Shown here: positions 10,440-19,179 of the stretch, piece by piece
How the letters are laid out: every line of letters begins with the position of its first letter
Position numbering within the stretch: position 1 is the stretch's first letter
Assembly: GCF_011046485.1 (NCBI RefSeq)
Contig: NZ_CP049256.1
Coordinates: 2,480,001 to 2,544,000, forward strand
Reading direction: 5' to 3'
From: Microbacterium sp. 4R-513
GTDB lineage: Bacteria > Actinomycetota > Actinomycetes > Actinomycetales > Microbacteriaceae
DNA: 64,000 nucleotides
Made by a program: the position numbers and the translations under genes
The notes under the pieces: model-generated
What the model was told of the DNA's origin: nothing
What the model saw: the letters and a program-made list of their open reading frames with translations, nothing else
Database searches by the model: none

Positions 10440-11666
10440 GTGAGCGTCGTCCTGGTCGTCAACAGCGGCTCGTCGTCGTTCAAGTACCAGCTGATCGACA
10501 TGAATGCCGAGGCCGTCCTCGCGTCGGGGCTGGTCGAGCGCATCGGCCAGGCGGTGGGGGAGTCCGCGCACACCGTGTTCTTCGCGGCCGCGGAGGGAGG
10601 GGCATCCGTCACCGCGGCCGACGCCACCTACCGCCGGGAGCTGCCGATCCCCGACCACACGGCCGGGTTCCGGGTCATGCTGGACGCGTTCGCCCAGCAC
10701 GGCCCGTCGCTCGACGATCGCGCACCCGTCGCGGTCGGCCACCGGGTCGTGCACGGCGGCGCGCGGTTCTTCGAGCCGACGCTCATCACACCGCTCGTCG
10801 AGATCAACATCGACGAGCTCTCCGTGCTCGCGCCGCTCCACAACCCGGGTGCGCTGCAGGGCATCAAGGCCGCGCGGGCGGCGTTCCCCGAGCTGCCGCA
10901 CGTCGCGATCTTCGACACGGCGTTCCATCAGACGCTTCCGCCCGCGGCCTACACGTATGCGATCGACCGCGACCTCGCGGAGACGCACCGCATCCGCCGG
11001 TACGGCTTCCACGGCACCTCGCACAAGTTCGTCTCGGAGGCCGCCGCGGCCTTCCTCGGCCGGCCGCTCGCCGACCTGCGGCAGATCGTCTTCCACCTCG
11101 GCAACGGGGCATCCGTCACCGCGATCGACGGCGGCCGGTCCGTCGACACCTCCATGGGCCTCACGCCTCTGCAGGGCCTCGTCATGGGCACCCGCTCGGG
11201 CGACATCGACCCCGCGGTGCTGTTCCACCTGGCCCGCCGCGCCGACATGTCGTTCGACGACCTCGACGCGCTCCTCAACAAGCGCAGCGGGCTCCTGGGC
11301 CTCGCGGGCGTCAGCGACATGCGCGACATCACCGCGGGTGTCGAGCGAGGGGATGCCGCGGCCACCCTCGCGTTCGAGGTCTACCTGCATCGGCTGCGCT
11401 CGTACGCGGGAGCGTACCTGGCCGTCCTCGGCGGCGCCGACGTCATCTCCTTCACCGCGGGGGTGGGCGAGAACGCCCCCGCCGTGCGGGCCGGCGCCCT
11501 CGCGACGCTCGGCTTCGCCGGCATCGAGATCGACCCCGAGCGCAATGCGGCCCGGGGCCGCGGCATCCGGGTCATCTCGACCGATGCCTCGTCGGTGACG
11601 GTCCTCGTCGTCCCGACGGACGAAGAGCTCGAGATCGCGCGTCAGACGCTGTCCGTCGCACGGTGA
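10440..11666 (+). CDS. ackA: Acetate kinase
   Basis: A 408-aa kinase that forms acetate and ATP from acetyl phosphate. Family motifs are complete: VVNSGSSSFKYQL at the N terminus, VGHRVVHGG, RRYGFHGTSHKFV, HLGNGASVTAI, MGTRSGDIDPAV and FTAGVGENAP. The GTG at 10440 gives the canonical start. The same frame is open back to a GTG at 10293 that overlaps the pta stop, which would add 49 residues encoded by the palindromic repeat; this longer form is not expected in the family. Directly downstream is a hairpin terminator at 11675-11700. Confidence 0.96.
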   Translation: MSVVLVVNSGSSSFKYQLIDMNAEAVLASGLVERIGQAVGESAHTVFFAAAEGGASVTAADATYRRELPIPDHTAGFRVMLDAFAQHGPSLDDRAPVAVGHRVVHGGARFFEPTLITPLVEINIDELSVLAPLHNPGALQGIKAARAAFPELPHVAIFDTAFHQTLPPAAYTYAIDRDLAETHRIRRYGFHGTSHKFVSEAAAAFLGRPLADLRQIVFHLGNGASVTAIDGGRSVDTSMGLTPLQGLVMGTRSGDIDPAVLFHLARRADMSFDDLDALLNKRSGLLGLAGVSDMRDITAGVERGDAAATLAFEVYLHRLRSYAGAYLAVLGGADVISFTAGVGENAPAVRAGALATLGFAGIEIDPERNAARGRGIRVISTDASSVTVLVVPTDEELEIARQTLSVAR

Positions 11667-11674
11667 GGGCCGCG

Positions 11675-11700
11675 GTGACGGATGCCTCGGCATCCGTCAC
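11675..11700 (+). terminator. Hairpin after ackA
   Basis: Perfect 12-bp inverted repeat (11675-11686 with 11689-11700) built around GGATGCC/GGCATCC. No long T run follows, which is common in high-GC genomes. Confidence 0.55.
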
Positions 11701-11823
11701 GGATCCGTCACACATCCGTGACACCCGCACGCTCCATCAGCGGGGAAGCGCCGACTACGCTTGCATGACGGCGCGACGAAGAGCCGCCTCATCTTCGACC
11801 CGCGACCCTCGCCTGGAGGTTCT

Positions 11824-12555
11824 GTGCCCGCTGACGCCCTGCCCGATCTGACCACGTTCGACGCAGTGCTCTTCGACCTCGACGGCGTGCTGACGCCGAC
11901 CGCCGAGGTCCACATGCACGCGTGGCGGACGATGTTCGAAGAGCTCTTCTCGGCGTGGGGCATCCAGCCGCCGTACGACGACCGCGACTACTTCGAATAC
12001 CTCGACGGCAAGAAGCGGTACGACGGCGTCGCGAGCATCCTGCGCAGCCGCGATGTCGAGGTGCACTGGGGCGATCCGTCCGACCCGCCCGCCACCGACA
12101 CGATCTGCGGCATCGGCAATCGCAAGAACGAGGTGTTCGCGCGCGTGCTGCGCAGCGACGGCATCGCGCCCTATCCGGGCTCGCTGGCCCTCCTCGACGC
12201 GCTCGCCGAGGCCGGTACGCCGGTCGCCGTCGTGTCGAGCTCGAAGAACGCCGAAGAGGTCCTGCAGGTGGCGGGCCTGCGCGACCGCTTCCCCGTCGTG
12301 ATGGACGGGGTCATCGCCGAGCGCGACCACCTCGCCTCGAAGCCGGCGCCCGACGTCTTCGTCGAGGCCGCGCGGATGCTGCAGGTCGACCCGTCCCGCA
12401 GCGTCGCCGTCGAGGACGCGCTGAGCGGCGTGCAGTCCGCCGTCGCCGGAGGCTTCGGCCTCGTCGTCGGCGTGGACCGCGGCGTCGGCGCAGACGACCT
12501 GCGCCGTGCCGGCGCCCACGTCGTCGTCTCAGACCTGGAGGAACTGGTTCCATGA
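11824..12555 (+). CDS. HAD phosphatase, beta-phosphoglucomutase-like
   Basis: A 243-aa HAD-superfamily protein (subfamily IA). Motif I is LFDLDGVLTPTAEVH (about residues 16-30), motif II is VVSSSKN, and motif III with IV is SKPAPDVFVEAA and VAVEDALSGVQSA. The GTG at 11824 was preferred because GGAGG lies 5 bases upstream; a TACGCT -10 at 11756-11761 would give a leader of about 55 bases. The gene overlaps the GH65 phosphorylase by ATGA. Beta-phosphoglucomutases are often paired with GH65 phosphorylases, where they convert the released beta-glucose-1-phosphate to glucose-6-phosphate, so that is the likely role. A sugar phosphatase is the alternative. Confidence 0.88.
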   Translation: MPADALPDLTTFDAVLFDLDGVLTPTAEVHMHAWRTMFEELFSAWGIQPPYDDRDYFEYLDGKKRYDGVASILRSRDVEVHWGDPSDPPATDTICGIGNRKNEVFARVLRSDGIAPYPGSLALLDALAEAGTPVAVVSSSKNAEEVLQVAGLRDRFPVVMDGVIAERDHLASKPAPDVFVEAARMLQVDPSRSVAVEDALSGVQSAVAGGFGLVVGVDRGVGADDLRRAGAHVVVSDLEELVP

Positions 12556-15104
12556 TCGACCGCGACCGCTTCCCCGTCGACCCCTGGAAGCTCGTCGAGA
12601 GGAGCTTCAACGCGGGGGACACGGGGGTGACCGAGACGCTCTTCGCCGTCGGCAACGGCTATCTCGGCTTCCGCGGGAACATCCCCGAGGGGCGCCACGC
12701 GCACGAGCACGGCACGTTCATCAACGGTTTCCACGAGACGTTCCCGATCCGGCACGCCGAGCAGGCGTACGGCTTCGCCGAGGTCGGGCAGGCGATCATC
12801 AACGCGCCCGACTCGAAGGTCATGCGCGTCTACGTCGACGACGAGCCGCTGTCGTTCGACATCGCCGATGTGCGCGAGTACGAGCGCGTCCTCGACATGC
12901 GCGACGGCGTCGTGCGCCGCCACGTCGTGTGGTCCACGCCCTCGGGCAAAGAGGTGCGGATCGACTTCGAGCGAATGGTCTCATTCGAGGAGAAGCACCT
13001 CGCGATCATGCGCGTCGACGTCACCGTCCTGAACGCCGACGCCCCGGTCACGATCAGCAGCCAGATCATCAACCGGCAGGACGGCGAGGACGTCTACGGC
13101 GGTGCGCCGGCCCACCCGGCCAGAGCCGGGTTCGACCCCCGCAAGACCGAGCGTCTGCAGGAGCGGGTGCTCCAGCCGCAGGAGTACTGGCAGGACGAGC
13201 TGCGCTCGGCGCTGTCGTACCGGGTCACGAACTCGGGCATGACGATCGCGGTGCTCGCCGATCACCTGGTCGAGACCGAGAACGAGTACTCAGCACGGCG
13301 CCTGGTCGAGCCCGACATCGCCAAGAATGTCTTCCGCGTGCACGCCAAGGCCGGCGTGCCGATCCGCGTCACGAAGCTCGTGAGCTACCACACGTCGCGG
13401 GGGGTGCCGGCGCGCGAGATCGTCGACCGGTGCCGTCGTACGCTCGACCGTGCGCTCGAGGTGGGCGTCGACGAGCACTTCCGGCAGCAGCGCGCCTGGC
13501 TCGACGCGTTCTGGGAGCGGTCCGACGTGCGGATCGCCGGGCACGACTCCCTGCAGCAGGCGACGCGGTGGTGCCTCTTCCAGCTCGCGCAGGCGGCGGC
13601 GCGCGCCGACGGGCAGGGCATCCCCGCCAAGGGCCTCACGGGCTCCGGATACAGCGGCCACTACTTCTGGGACACCGAGATCTACGTCCTGCCGTTCCTC
13701 GCCTACACGACCCCACAGTGGGCCCGCAATGCGCTTCGGATGCGCTACCTCATGCTTCCGGCCGGGCGCCGGCGCGCGTTCCAGCTCAACGAGGCGGGCG
13801 CGCTCTTCCCGTGGCGGACGATCAACGGGGAAGAGGCATCCGCGTACTACGCCGCCGGCACGGCGCAGTACCACATCAACGCGGACGTGAGCTTCGCGCT
13901 CGCCAAGTACGTCCGGGCGACGGGCGACAACGAGTTCCTCTTCCGCGAGGGGGTCGACATCGCCGTCGAGACCGCGCGGCTGTGGACGACCCTCGGGTTC
14001 TGGCGCACGACGAACGGCGACCTGCCCGTCGAGGTCGAGACATTCCACATCCACGGCGTGACCGGTCCCGACGAGTACACGACGGTCGTCAACGACAACC
14101 TCTTCACGAACGTCATGGCCCGCTTCAACCTGCGGTTCGCTGCCCGGACGGTCCGGCTCATGGCCGACACCGATCCGGAGGCGTACCGGGTGATGGTCGA
14201 GCGCCTCGCGCTGGACCCCGAAGAGCCCGATGCCTGGGACCGGGCCGCCGAGGCGATGCACATCCCCTACAGCGCGGCCCTCGGCATCCACCCGCAGGAT
14301 GCCGTATTCCTCGAGCGCGAGATCTGGGACCTCGAGCACACCCCGCCCGACAAGCGGCCGCTGCTCCTGCATTTCCACCCGCTCGTGATCTACCGCTACC
14401 AGGTGCTCAAGCAGGCCGACGTCGTGCTCGCCCTCTTCCTGCAGGGCAACCACTTCACCGACGAGGAGAAGCTGGCCGACTTCGAGTACTACGACCCGCT
14501 GACGACGGGCGACTCGACGCTCTCGGCGGTCGTGCAGTCGATCCTCGCGGCCGAGGTCGGCTACCAGGACCTCGCGCTGGAGTACTTCCAGCAGTCCGCG
14601 TTCGTCGACCTCGGAGACCTGCACCACAACGCGTCGGACGGCGTGCACGTGGCCTCGGCGGGCGGCGTCTGGACGGCGCTCGTCTCGGGATTCGGCGGCA
14701 TGCGCGACCACTTCGGGGAGCTCACCTTCGACCCGCGCCTCCCCGCCTCGTGGGACGAGCTGGCCTACTCCCTCGAGTGGCACGGCACGCGCCTGCACAT
14801 CGCGCTCACCCGCAGCGAGCTGCGTGTCACGGCAGGCGAGGGCGATCCGGTCAGCTTCAGCGTCCGCGGCACGGCCTTCACGGCCATGCCGGGCGAAGAG
14901 CTCGTCATCCCGCTCGCGGACCAGGGTCCGGTCATCCCCGGACGCCCGACGATCCGTCAGTTCGAGGACGTCCGCCGCGAGGACGGCACGCTCCTGGTCG
15001 CCTCGATCCCGACGGTCACCTCGGCGATCCCGATCATCACCGACACCGGTGTGCTCGGAACGCTGGAGGCTCCCGCAGAGCCCGGCGAGACCGTCGGCGC
15101 GTGA
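12552..15104 (+). CDS. Glycoside hydrolase family 65 disaccharide phosphorylase
   Basis: An 850-aa enzyme of the maltose/trehalose/kojibiose phosphorylase family. It has the N-terminal beta-sandwich (FAVGNGYLGFRGNIPEG), a helical linker, and the (alpha/alpha)6 catalytic barrel (about residues 360-750) with GYSGHYFWDTEIYVLPFL, the general-acid region GVTGPDEYT (Glu508) and the phosphate-binding region HNASDGVHVASAGG. The catalytic barrel is followed by a small C-terminal sheet domain. The start overlaps the HAD gene (ATGA), so the two enzymes probably degrade an alpha-linked glucose disaccharide by phosphorolysis. The substrate (trehalose, maltose, kojibiose or nigerose) cannot be told from the sequence by eye. 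Confidence 0.92.
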   Translation: MIDRDRFPVDPWKLVERSFNAGDTGVTETLFAVGNGYLGFRGNIPEGRHAHEHGTFINGFHETFPIRHAEQAYGFAEVGQAIINAPDSKVMRVYVDDEPLSFDIADVREYERVLDMRDGVVRRHVVWSTPSGKEVRIDFERMVSFEEKHLAIMRVDVTVLNADAPVTISSQIINRQDGEDVYGGAPAHPARAGFDPRKTERLQERVLQPQEYWQDELRSALSYRVTNSGMTIAVLADHLVETENEYSARRLVEPDIAKNVFRVHAKAGVPIRVTKLVSYHTSRGVPAREIVDRCRRTLDRALEVGVDEHFRQQRAWLDAFWERSDVRIAGHDSLQQATRWCLFQLAQAAARADGQGIPAKGLTGSGYSGHYFWDTEIYVLPFLAYTTPQWARNALRMRYLMLPAGRRRAFQLNEAGALFPWRTINGEEASAYYAAGTAQYHINADVSFALAKYVRATGDNEFLFREGVDIAVETARLWTTLGFWRTTNGDLPVEVETFHIHGVTGPDEYTTVVNDNLFTNVMARFNLRFAARTVRLMADTDPEAYRVMVERLALDPEEPDAWDRAAEAMHIPYSAALGIHPQDAVFLEREIWDLEHTPPDKRPLLLHFHPLVIYRYQVLKQADVVLALFLQGNHFTDEEKLADFEYYDPLTTGDSTLSAVVQSILAAEVGYQDLALEYFQQSAFVDLGDLHHNASDGVHVASAGGVWTALVSGFGGMRDHFGELTFDPRLPASWDELAYSLEWHGTRLHIALTRSELRVTAGEGDPVSFSVRGTAFTAMPGEELVIPLADQGPVIPGRPTIRQFEDVRREDGTLLVASIPTVTSAIPIITDTGVLGTLEAPAEPGETVGA

Positions 15105-15174
15105 CCTCCGGACGGTTCGGGATGCCGCGTCCGCCCGTGCGCGCACAGCACCACGGGATGTCGCACCCACGCCG

Positions 15175-15180
15175 TAGGCT
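15175..15180 (+). promoter_or_regulatory. -10 element giving a probably leaderless dnaX mRNA
   Basis: TAGGCT ends 7 positions before the GTG start of dnaX, with no ribosome-binding site between. Confidence 0.55.
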
Positions 15181-15186
15181 GGACCG

Positions 15187-17442
15187 GTGACCACCGCTCT
15201 CTATCGCCGCTATCGTCCTGAGACGTTCGGCGAGATGATCGGCCAGTCGCAGGTGACCGAGCCGCTCATGACCGCGCTGCGCGGCGACCGGGTCGGCCAC
15301 GCCTATCTCTTCTCGGGCCCGCGCGGCTGCGGCAAGACGACGTCTGCCCGCATCCTCGCGCGCTGTCTCAACTGCGCCGAAGGACCGACCGACGTCCCGT
15401 GCGGCAAGTGCGACAGCTGCATCGAGCTCGGCCGCGGGGGAGGCGGGTCGCTCGACGTCGTCGAGATCGACGCAGCCTCGCACAACGGCGTCGACGACGC
15501 GCGGGATCTGCGCGAGCGGGCGATCTTCGCCCCGGCTCGCGACCGCTTCAAGATCTTCATCCTCGACGAGGCGCACATGGTCACGCCGCAGGGCTTCAAC
15601 GCTCTCCTGAAGCTCGTCGAAGAGCCGCCCGACCACGTCAAGTTCATCTTCGCGACGACCGAGCCCGAGAAGGTCATCGGCACGATCCGCTCGCGCACGC
15701 ACCACTACCCCTTCCGGCTGGTGCCGCCCGCTGCGATGCTCGCGTACGTGCAGGAGCTGTGCGAGACCGAGCATGTGACGGTCGAGTCCGGGGTCCTGCC
15801 GCTCGTCGTGCGTGCGGGCGGAGGGTCTCCGCGTGACACCCTGTCGCTCCTCGACCAGCTCATCGCCGGCTCCGAAGGCTCCGTCGTGGCCTACGAACGA
15901 GCCGTGGCGCTGCTCGGCTACACGCACGCCGAGCTCCTCGACGAGGTCGTCGACGCCTTCGCGGCGACGGATGCCTCGGCCGCCTTCGCCGCGATCGACC
16001 GAGTCGTGCAGACCGGGCAAGACCCCCGTCGCTTCGTCGACGATCTGCTCGAGCGACTGCGCGACCTCATCGTCGTCGCCGCGACGGGGCAGGGCGCCGC
16101 GGCCGTGCTGCGCGGCGTCTCGGCCGAAGAGCTCGCGCGGATGGAGCGCCAGGCCGAGGGCTTCGGCTCGGCGCGGCTCTCGCACACCGCCGACCTCGTG
16201 ATCGCCACCCTGGACGACATGACCGGGGCGACCTCGCCGCGCCTGCAGCTCGAGCTCATGGTGGCCCGCGTGCTCGCGGCGGCGAGCGCCTCGGCTGCCG
16301 CCCCGGCTGTCGCCGCTGGTGCGGCTCCGGTCGGTGCGGCATCCGCGACGGCGCCCGCATCAGCGCCTTCACGGGCTGCTGCCGCAGCGACGCCGGCTGG
16401 TGGTGCGGCCCCCGCGGCGCCGGCATCCGGTGCGGCCCCCGCGGCGCCGACGGACTCCCCGGAGCCCGAGCTCGCGAAGCGAGTGGCGGGGACGACGCCG
16501 GGTCCCCTGGCACCGTCGACGTCGGCTCCCGCGGTTCCCGAGTCGGCCCTTCCCGCGCCCGTCCAGCCCGCGCCGTCGGTGCCGTCCGGCCCCGTCACGC
16601 TCCAGCGGATGAAGGACGCGTGGCCCGAGGTGCTCGGCCGGCTCGAAGACATCAGCCGCTCCTCGTGGCTCGTCGCATCCGCGGCGACCGTCGTGGGGCT
16701 CAGAGACGACGTCCTCACGCTCACCTTCCAGAGCCAGAGCGACGTCGCGAAGTTCAAGCAGCTCTCCGCGGGCGCCGGCCCGAGCGAAGACCTCCGCTCG
16801 GCGATCCTGGCTGTCCTCGGCATCCGCGTGAAGTACATCGCGAAGCACGATGCCGAGGGCGGTGGCGCCGGGGGACCGGGGCCCTCGACCCCGCCTCCTG
16901 CCGCGCCGCGCGCCGAGCGGGCGCCGGTCCGTGCCGCTGCACCCGCCCGTGCCGCCGCCGCGCCGGTGACCGAGTGGGCCGTCGCGCCGATTCCGGATGC
17001 CGCGCCCTCGGCGCCGGTCGAATCGCCGACGATGACCGCGCCGGCCGACTCGGCCACGGCCCCCACCGCGGGCGTCGCGCAGTTCCCGATCGACGACGAC
17101 CCCGACGAGGCGGCTGCCGAGACCGCGCGACTGCGCACGGCCACCCTGGCGCCGGTCCGCGAGGGAGAGGTGCTCCCGCAGACCGAGGTCGAGCCGTCGA
17201 TCCGGCCCGACGACGTCGACGAGGTGGACGACCTCGAGATCGCGGCATCCGTCGACACGCCCGTGCCCCCGTCCATCGCTCCGCCGCTCGGCGTCCTGCC
17301 CCAGGCCACGGCCACGCCCCCGCGGGGAGGGCGCCCTGCGCCCGGCGGTCCGCAGCGCTACGGCGAAGCGGTCGTCCGCCAGGTGCTCGGAGCGACGTTC
17401 ATCCGAGAAGAGCCGTACGAGCCCCCGACGAGGTTCAGCTAG
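15187..17442 (+). CDS. dnaX: DNA polymerase III subunits gamma and tau
   Basis: A 751-aa clamp-loader ATPase. The N-terminal AAA+ module has Walker A GPRGCGKTT (about residues 45-53), a four-cysteine zinc module (CLNCAEGPTDVPCGKCDSC), Walker B FILDEAHM, and sensor 1 FIFATTEPEKVIGTIRSR. After about residue 360 comes a long Ala/Pro-rich linker (about 110 residues), then a tau-like domain (about 475-560) and an acidic C-terminal tail. No slippery A-rich heptamer for gamma production was noticed. recR follows after 3 bases, a pairing conserved in many bacteria. Confidence 0.95.
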   Translation: MTTALYRRYRPETFGEMIGQSQVTEPLMTALRGDRVGHAYLFSGPRGCGKTTSARILARCLNCAEGPTDVPCGKCDSCIELGRGGGGSLDVVEIDAASHNGVDDARDLRERAIFAPARDRFKIFILDEAHMVTPQGFNALLKLVEEPPDHVKFIFATTEPEKVIGTIRSRTHHYPFRLVPPAAMLAYVQELCETEHVTVESGVLPLVVRAGGGSPRDTLSLLDQLIAGSEGSVVAYERAVALLGYTHAELLDEVVDAFAATDASAAFAAIDRVVQTGQDPRRFVDDLLERLRDLIVVAATGQGAAAVLRGVSAEELARMERQAEGFGSARLSHTADLVIATLDDMTGATSPRLQLELMVARVLAAASASAAAPAVAAGAAPVGAASATAPASAPSRAAAAATPAGGAAPAAPASGAAPAAPTDSPEPELAKRVAGTTPGPLAPSTSAPAVPESALPAPVQPAPSVPSGPVTLQRMKDAWPEVLGRLEDISRSSWLVASAATVVGLRDDVLTLTFQSQSDVAKFKQLSAGAGPSEDLRSAILAVLGIRVKYIAKHDAEGGGAGGPGPSTPPPAAPRAERAPVRAAAPARAAAAPVTEWAVAPIPDAAPSAPVESPTMTAPADSATAPTAGVAQFPIDDDPDEAAAETARLRTATLAPVREGEVLPQTEVEPSIRPDDVDEVDDLEIAASVDTPVPPSIAPPLGVLPQATATPPRGGRPAPGGPQRYGEAVVRQVLGATFIREEPYEPPTRFS

Positions 17443-17445
17443 CCC

Positions 17446-18039
17446 ATGTACGACGGCATCGTCCAGGACCTCATCGATGAGTTCGGGCGGCTTCCGGGCA
17501 TCGGCCCGAAATCCGCGCAGCGCATCACGTTCCACATCCTGCAGACCCCGAGCTTCGACGTCTCGCATCTCGCCGAACTGCTGGCCGAGGTGCGCGACAA
17601 GGTCAGGTTCTGCGAGATCTGCGGCAACGTCTCGGAGCAGGATCGCTGCGCGATCTGCCGCGACCCCCGGCGGAATCAGACGCTCATCTGCGTCGTCGAA
17701 GACGCGAAGGACGTCGCGGCCATCGAGCGCACGCGCGAGTTCCGCGGGCTGTATCACGTGCTCGGGGGAGCGATCAGCCCGATCGCCGGGATCGGTCCCG
17801 ATGACCTCCGCATCGCGCAGCTCATGCAGCGCCTCGCCGACGGGACGGTGCAGGAGGTCATCCTCGCCACCAACCCCAACCTCGAGGGCGAGGCGACGGC
17901 GACCTACCTGAGCCGCCTGCTGCACACGCTCGAGATCACCGTGACGCGTCTGGCTTCCGGCCTGCCGGTGGGAGGAGACCTCGAGTACGCCGACGAAGTC
18001 ACCCTCGGCCGCGCGTTCGAGGGGCGGCGCACGCTGTGA
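17446..18039 (+). CDS. recR: Recombination mediator protein RecR
   Basis: A 197-aa protein of the RecFOR pathway that helps load RecA on gapped DNA. It has the N-terminal helix-hairpin-helix ([12 protein letters not shown]), the C4 zinc motif [19 protein letters not shown] (about residues 57-75), a Toprim domain ([14 protein letters not shown], then [12 protein letters not shown]) and the C-terminal [19 protein letters not shown]. It starts 3 bases after dnaX and its stop overlaps the start of the EamA gene (GTGA). Confidence 0.97.
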   Translation: MYDGIVQDLIDEFGRLPGIGPKSAQRITFHILQTPSFDVSHLAELLAEVRDKVRFCEICGNVSEQDRCAICRDPRRNQTLICVVEDAKDVAAIERTREFRGLYHVLGGAISPIAGIGPDDLRIAQLMQRLADGTVQEVILATNPNLEGEATATYLSRLLHTLEITVTRLASGLPVGGDLEYADEVTLGRAFEGRRTL

Positions 18040-18989
18040 GCTCGACGCCGCTCGCCCCGGCACCCGCGCGTTTCAGCACCAAGGGCTGGGTGCTCTTCGC
18101 CGTCATGGCCCTGCTGTGGGGAGTTCCCTACCTCTTCATCAAAGAGGCGGTCGACTCCTACTCGCCCGCGGCCGTCGTCGCGGGGCGCACGCTGATCGGC
18201 GCGCTGCTCCTCCTGCCGCTCGCGCTGCACCGCCGCGCGCTGCGCCCCGCCCTGAAGCTCTGGCCGTGGGTGCTGGCCTTCGGGGCGATCGAGATGGCCG
18301 GACCGTTCCTCCTCCTGGGTCACGCCGAGCAGACGCTGCCGTCGGGCCTGACCGGACTCCTCGTCGCGACGGTGCCGCTCTTCGCCGCCATCATCGCCTT
18401 CTCCCGCGGCGACAAGGGCATCCTGCGGCCCGTCCGCGCCGGCGGACTCCTCATCGGCTTCGTCGGGGTCGGGATCATCGTCGCCGGCCCGGGGCTCGCC
18501 GTCGGGGGCGCCGGCAGCCTCCTCGCGATCGGCGAGGTCCTCCTCGTCGCGGTCTGCTACGCGATCGCCCCGTTCATCGTCGCCACGAAGCTCAAGGACG
18601 TGCCGTCGCTCGGCACGATCACCCTCTCGCTCTTCGCGGTCGGGCTCTTCTACCTGCCGATCGGGCTCCTGACGCAGCACGAGGTGCCGACGGTCCGCAG
18701 CACGGTCTCGCTCGTCGCGCTCGGAGTGCTGTGCACCGCCCTCGCGTTCATGGCCTTCTTCGCGCTCATCGCCGAGGTGGGACCTGCCCGGGCGCCCCTG
18801 TTCACCTACGTCAACCCTGTCGTCGCGATCATCCTCGGCACGATCCTGCTCGGCGAGGAGCTGAGCTTCGGCCTTCTCATCGGCTTCCCGCTCGTCATCC
18901 TGGGCTGCTGGCTCGCCGCGACGGGCGGGATCGTGGCGCGGCGCGCGAGACCCGGCCCCGCGCCGCTGGGCGAAGCGGATCTTCCCTGA
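18036..18989 (+). CDS. EamA/DMT-family transporter
   Basis: A 317-aa protein with ten predicted membrane helices in two EamA repeats (about residues 12-140 and 160-300), of the RhaT/YdcZ drug/metabolite transporter type. The GTG start overlaps the recR stop, so it is probably co-transcribed with dnaX-recR. The pattern ends with the usual [27 protein letters not shown]. The substrate is unknown. A charged tail follows the last helix. Confidence 0.88.
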   Translation: MSSTPLAPAPARFSTKGWVLFAVMALLWGVPYLFIKEAVDSYSPAAVVAGRTLIGALLLLPLALHRRALRPALKLWPWVLAFGAIEMAGPFLLLGHAEQTLPSGLTGLLVATVPLFAAIIAFSRGDKGILRPVRAGGLLIGFVGVGIIVAGPGLAVGGAGSLLAIGEVLLVAVCYAIAPFIVATKLKDVPSLGTITLSLFAVGLFYLPIGLLTQHEVPTVRSTVSLVALGVLCTALAFMAFFALIAEVGPARAPLFTYVNPVVAIILGTILLGEELSFGLLIGFPLVILGCWLAATGGIVARRARPGPAPLGEADLP

Positions 18990-19080
18990 CCCTCCGCGGG
19001 CCGGGAGAGCAGGTCCACACCCGCGGGCTCGGGCGGGCGCGACGGCCCGTCACATGGTCGGGGCGGCATGAGGTCGTCCG

Positions 19081-19086
19081 TAAGAT
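19081..19086 (+). promoter_or_regulatory. -10 element upstream of ask
   Basis: TAAGAT ends 7 positions before a GTG (19093) that is in frame with ask. The transcript would start at that GTG, giving either an 87-base leader for the usual start or a 29-residue N-terminal extension. Confidence 0.5.
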
Positions 19087-19179
19087 TGTGCGGTGGGCGC
19101 GGCATCCGTCCGCCCTCCGCCGGTCGCAACACATCGCACGCTCGAAGAGAACCGGCGGCGCATTCCGGGGAGTTCGAAC

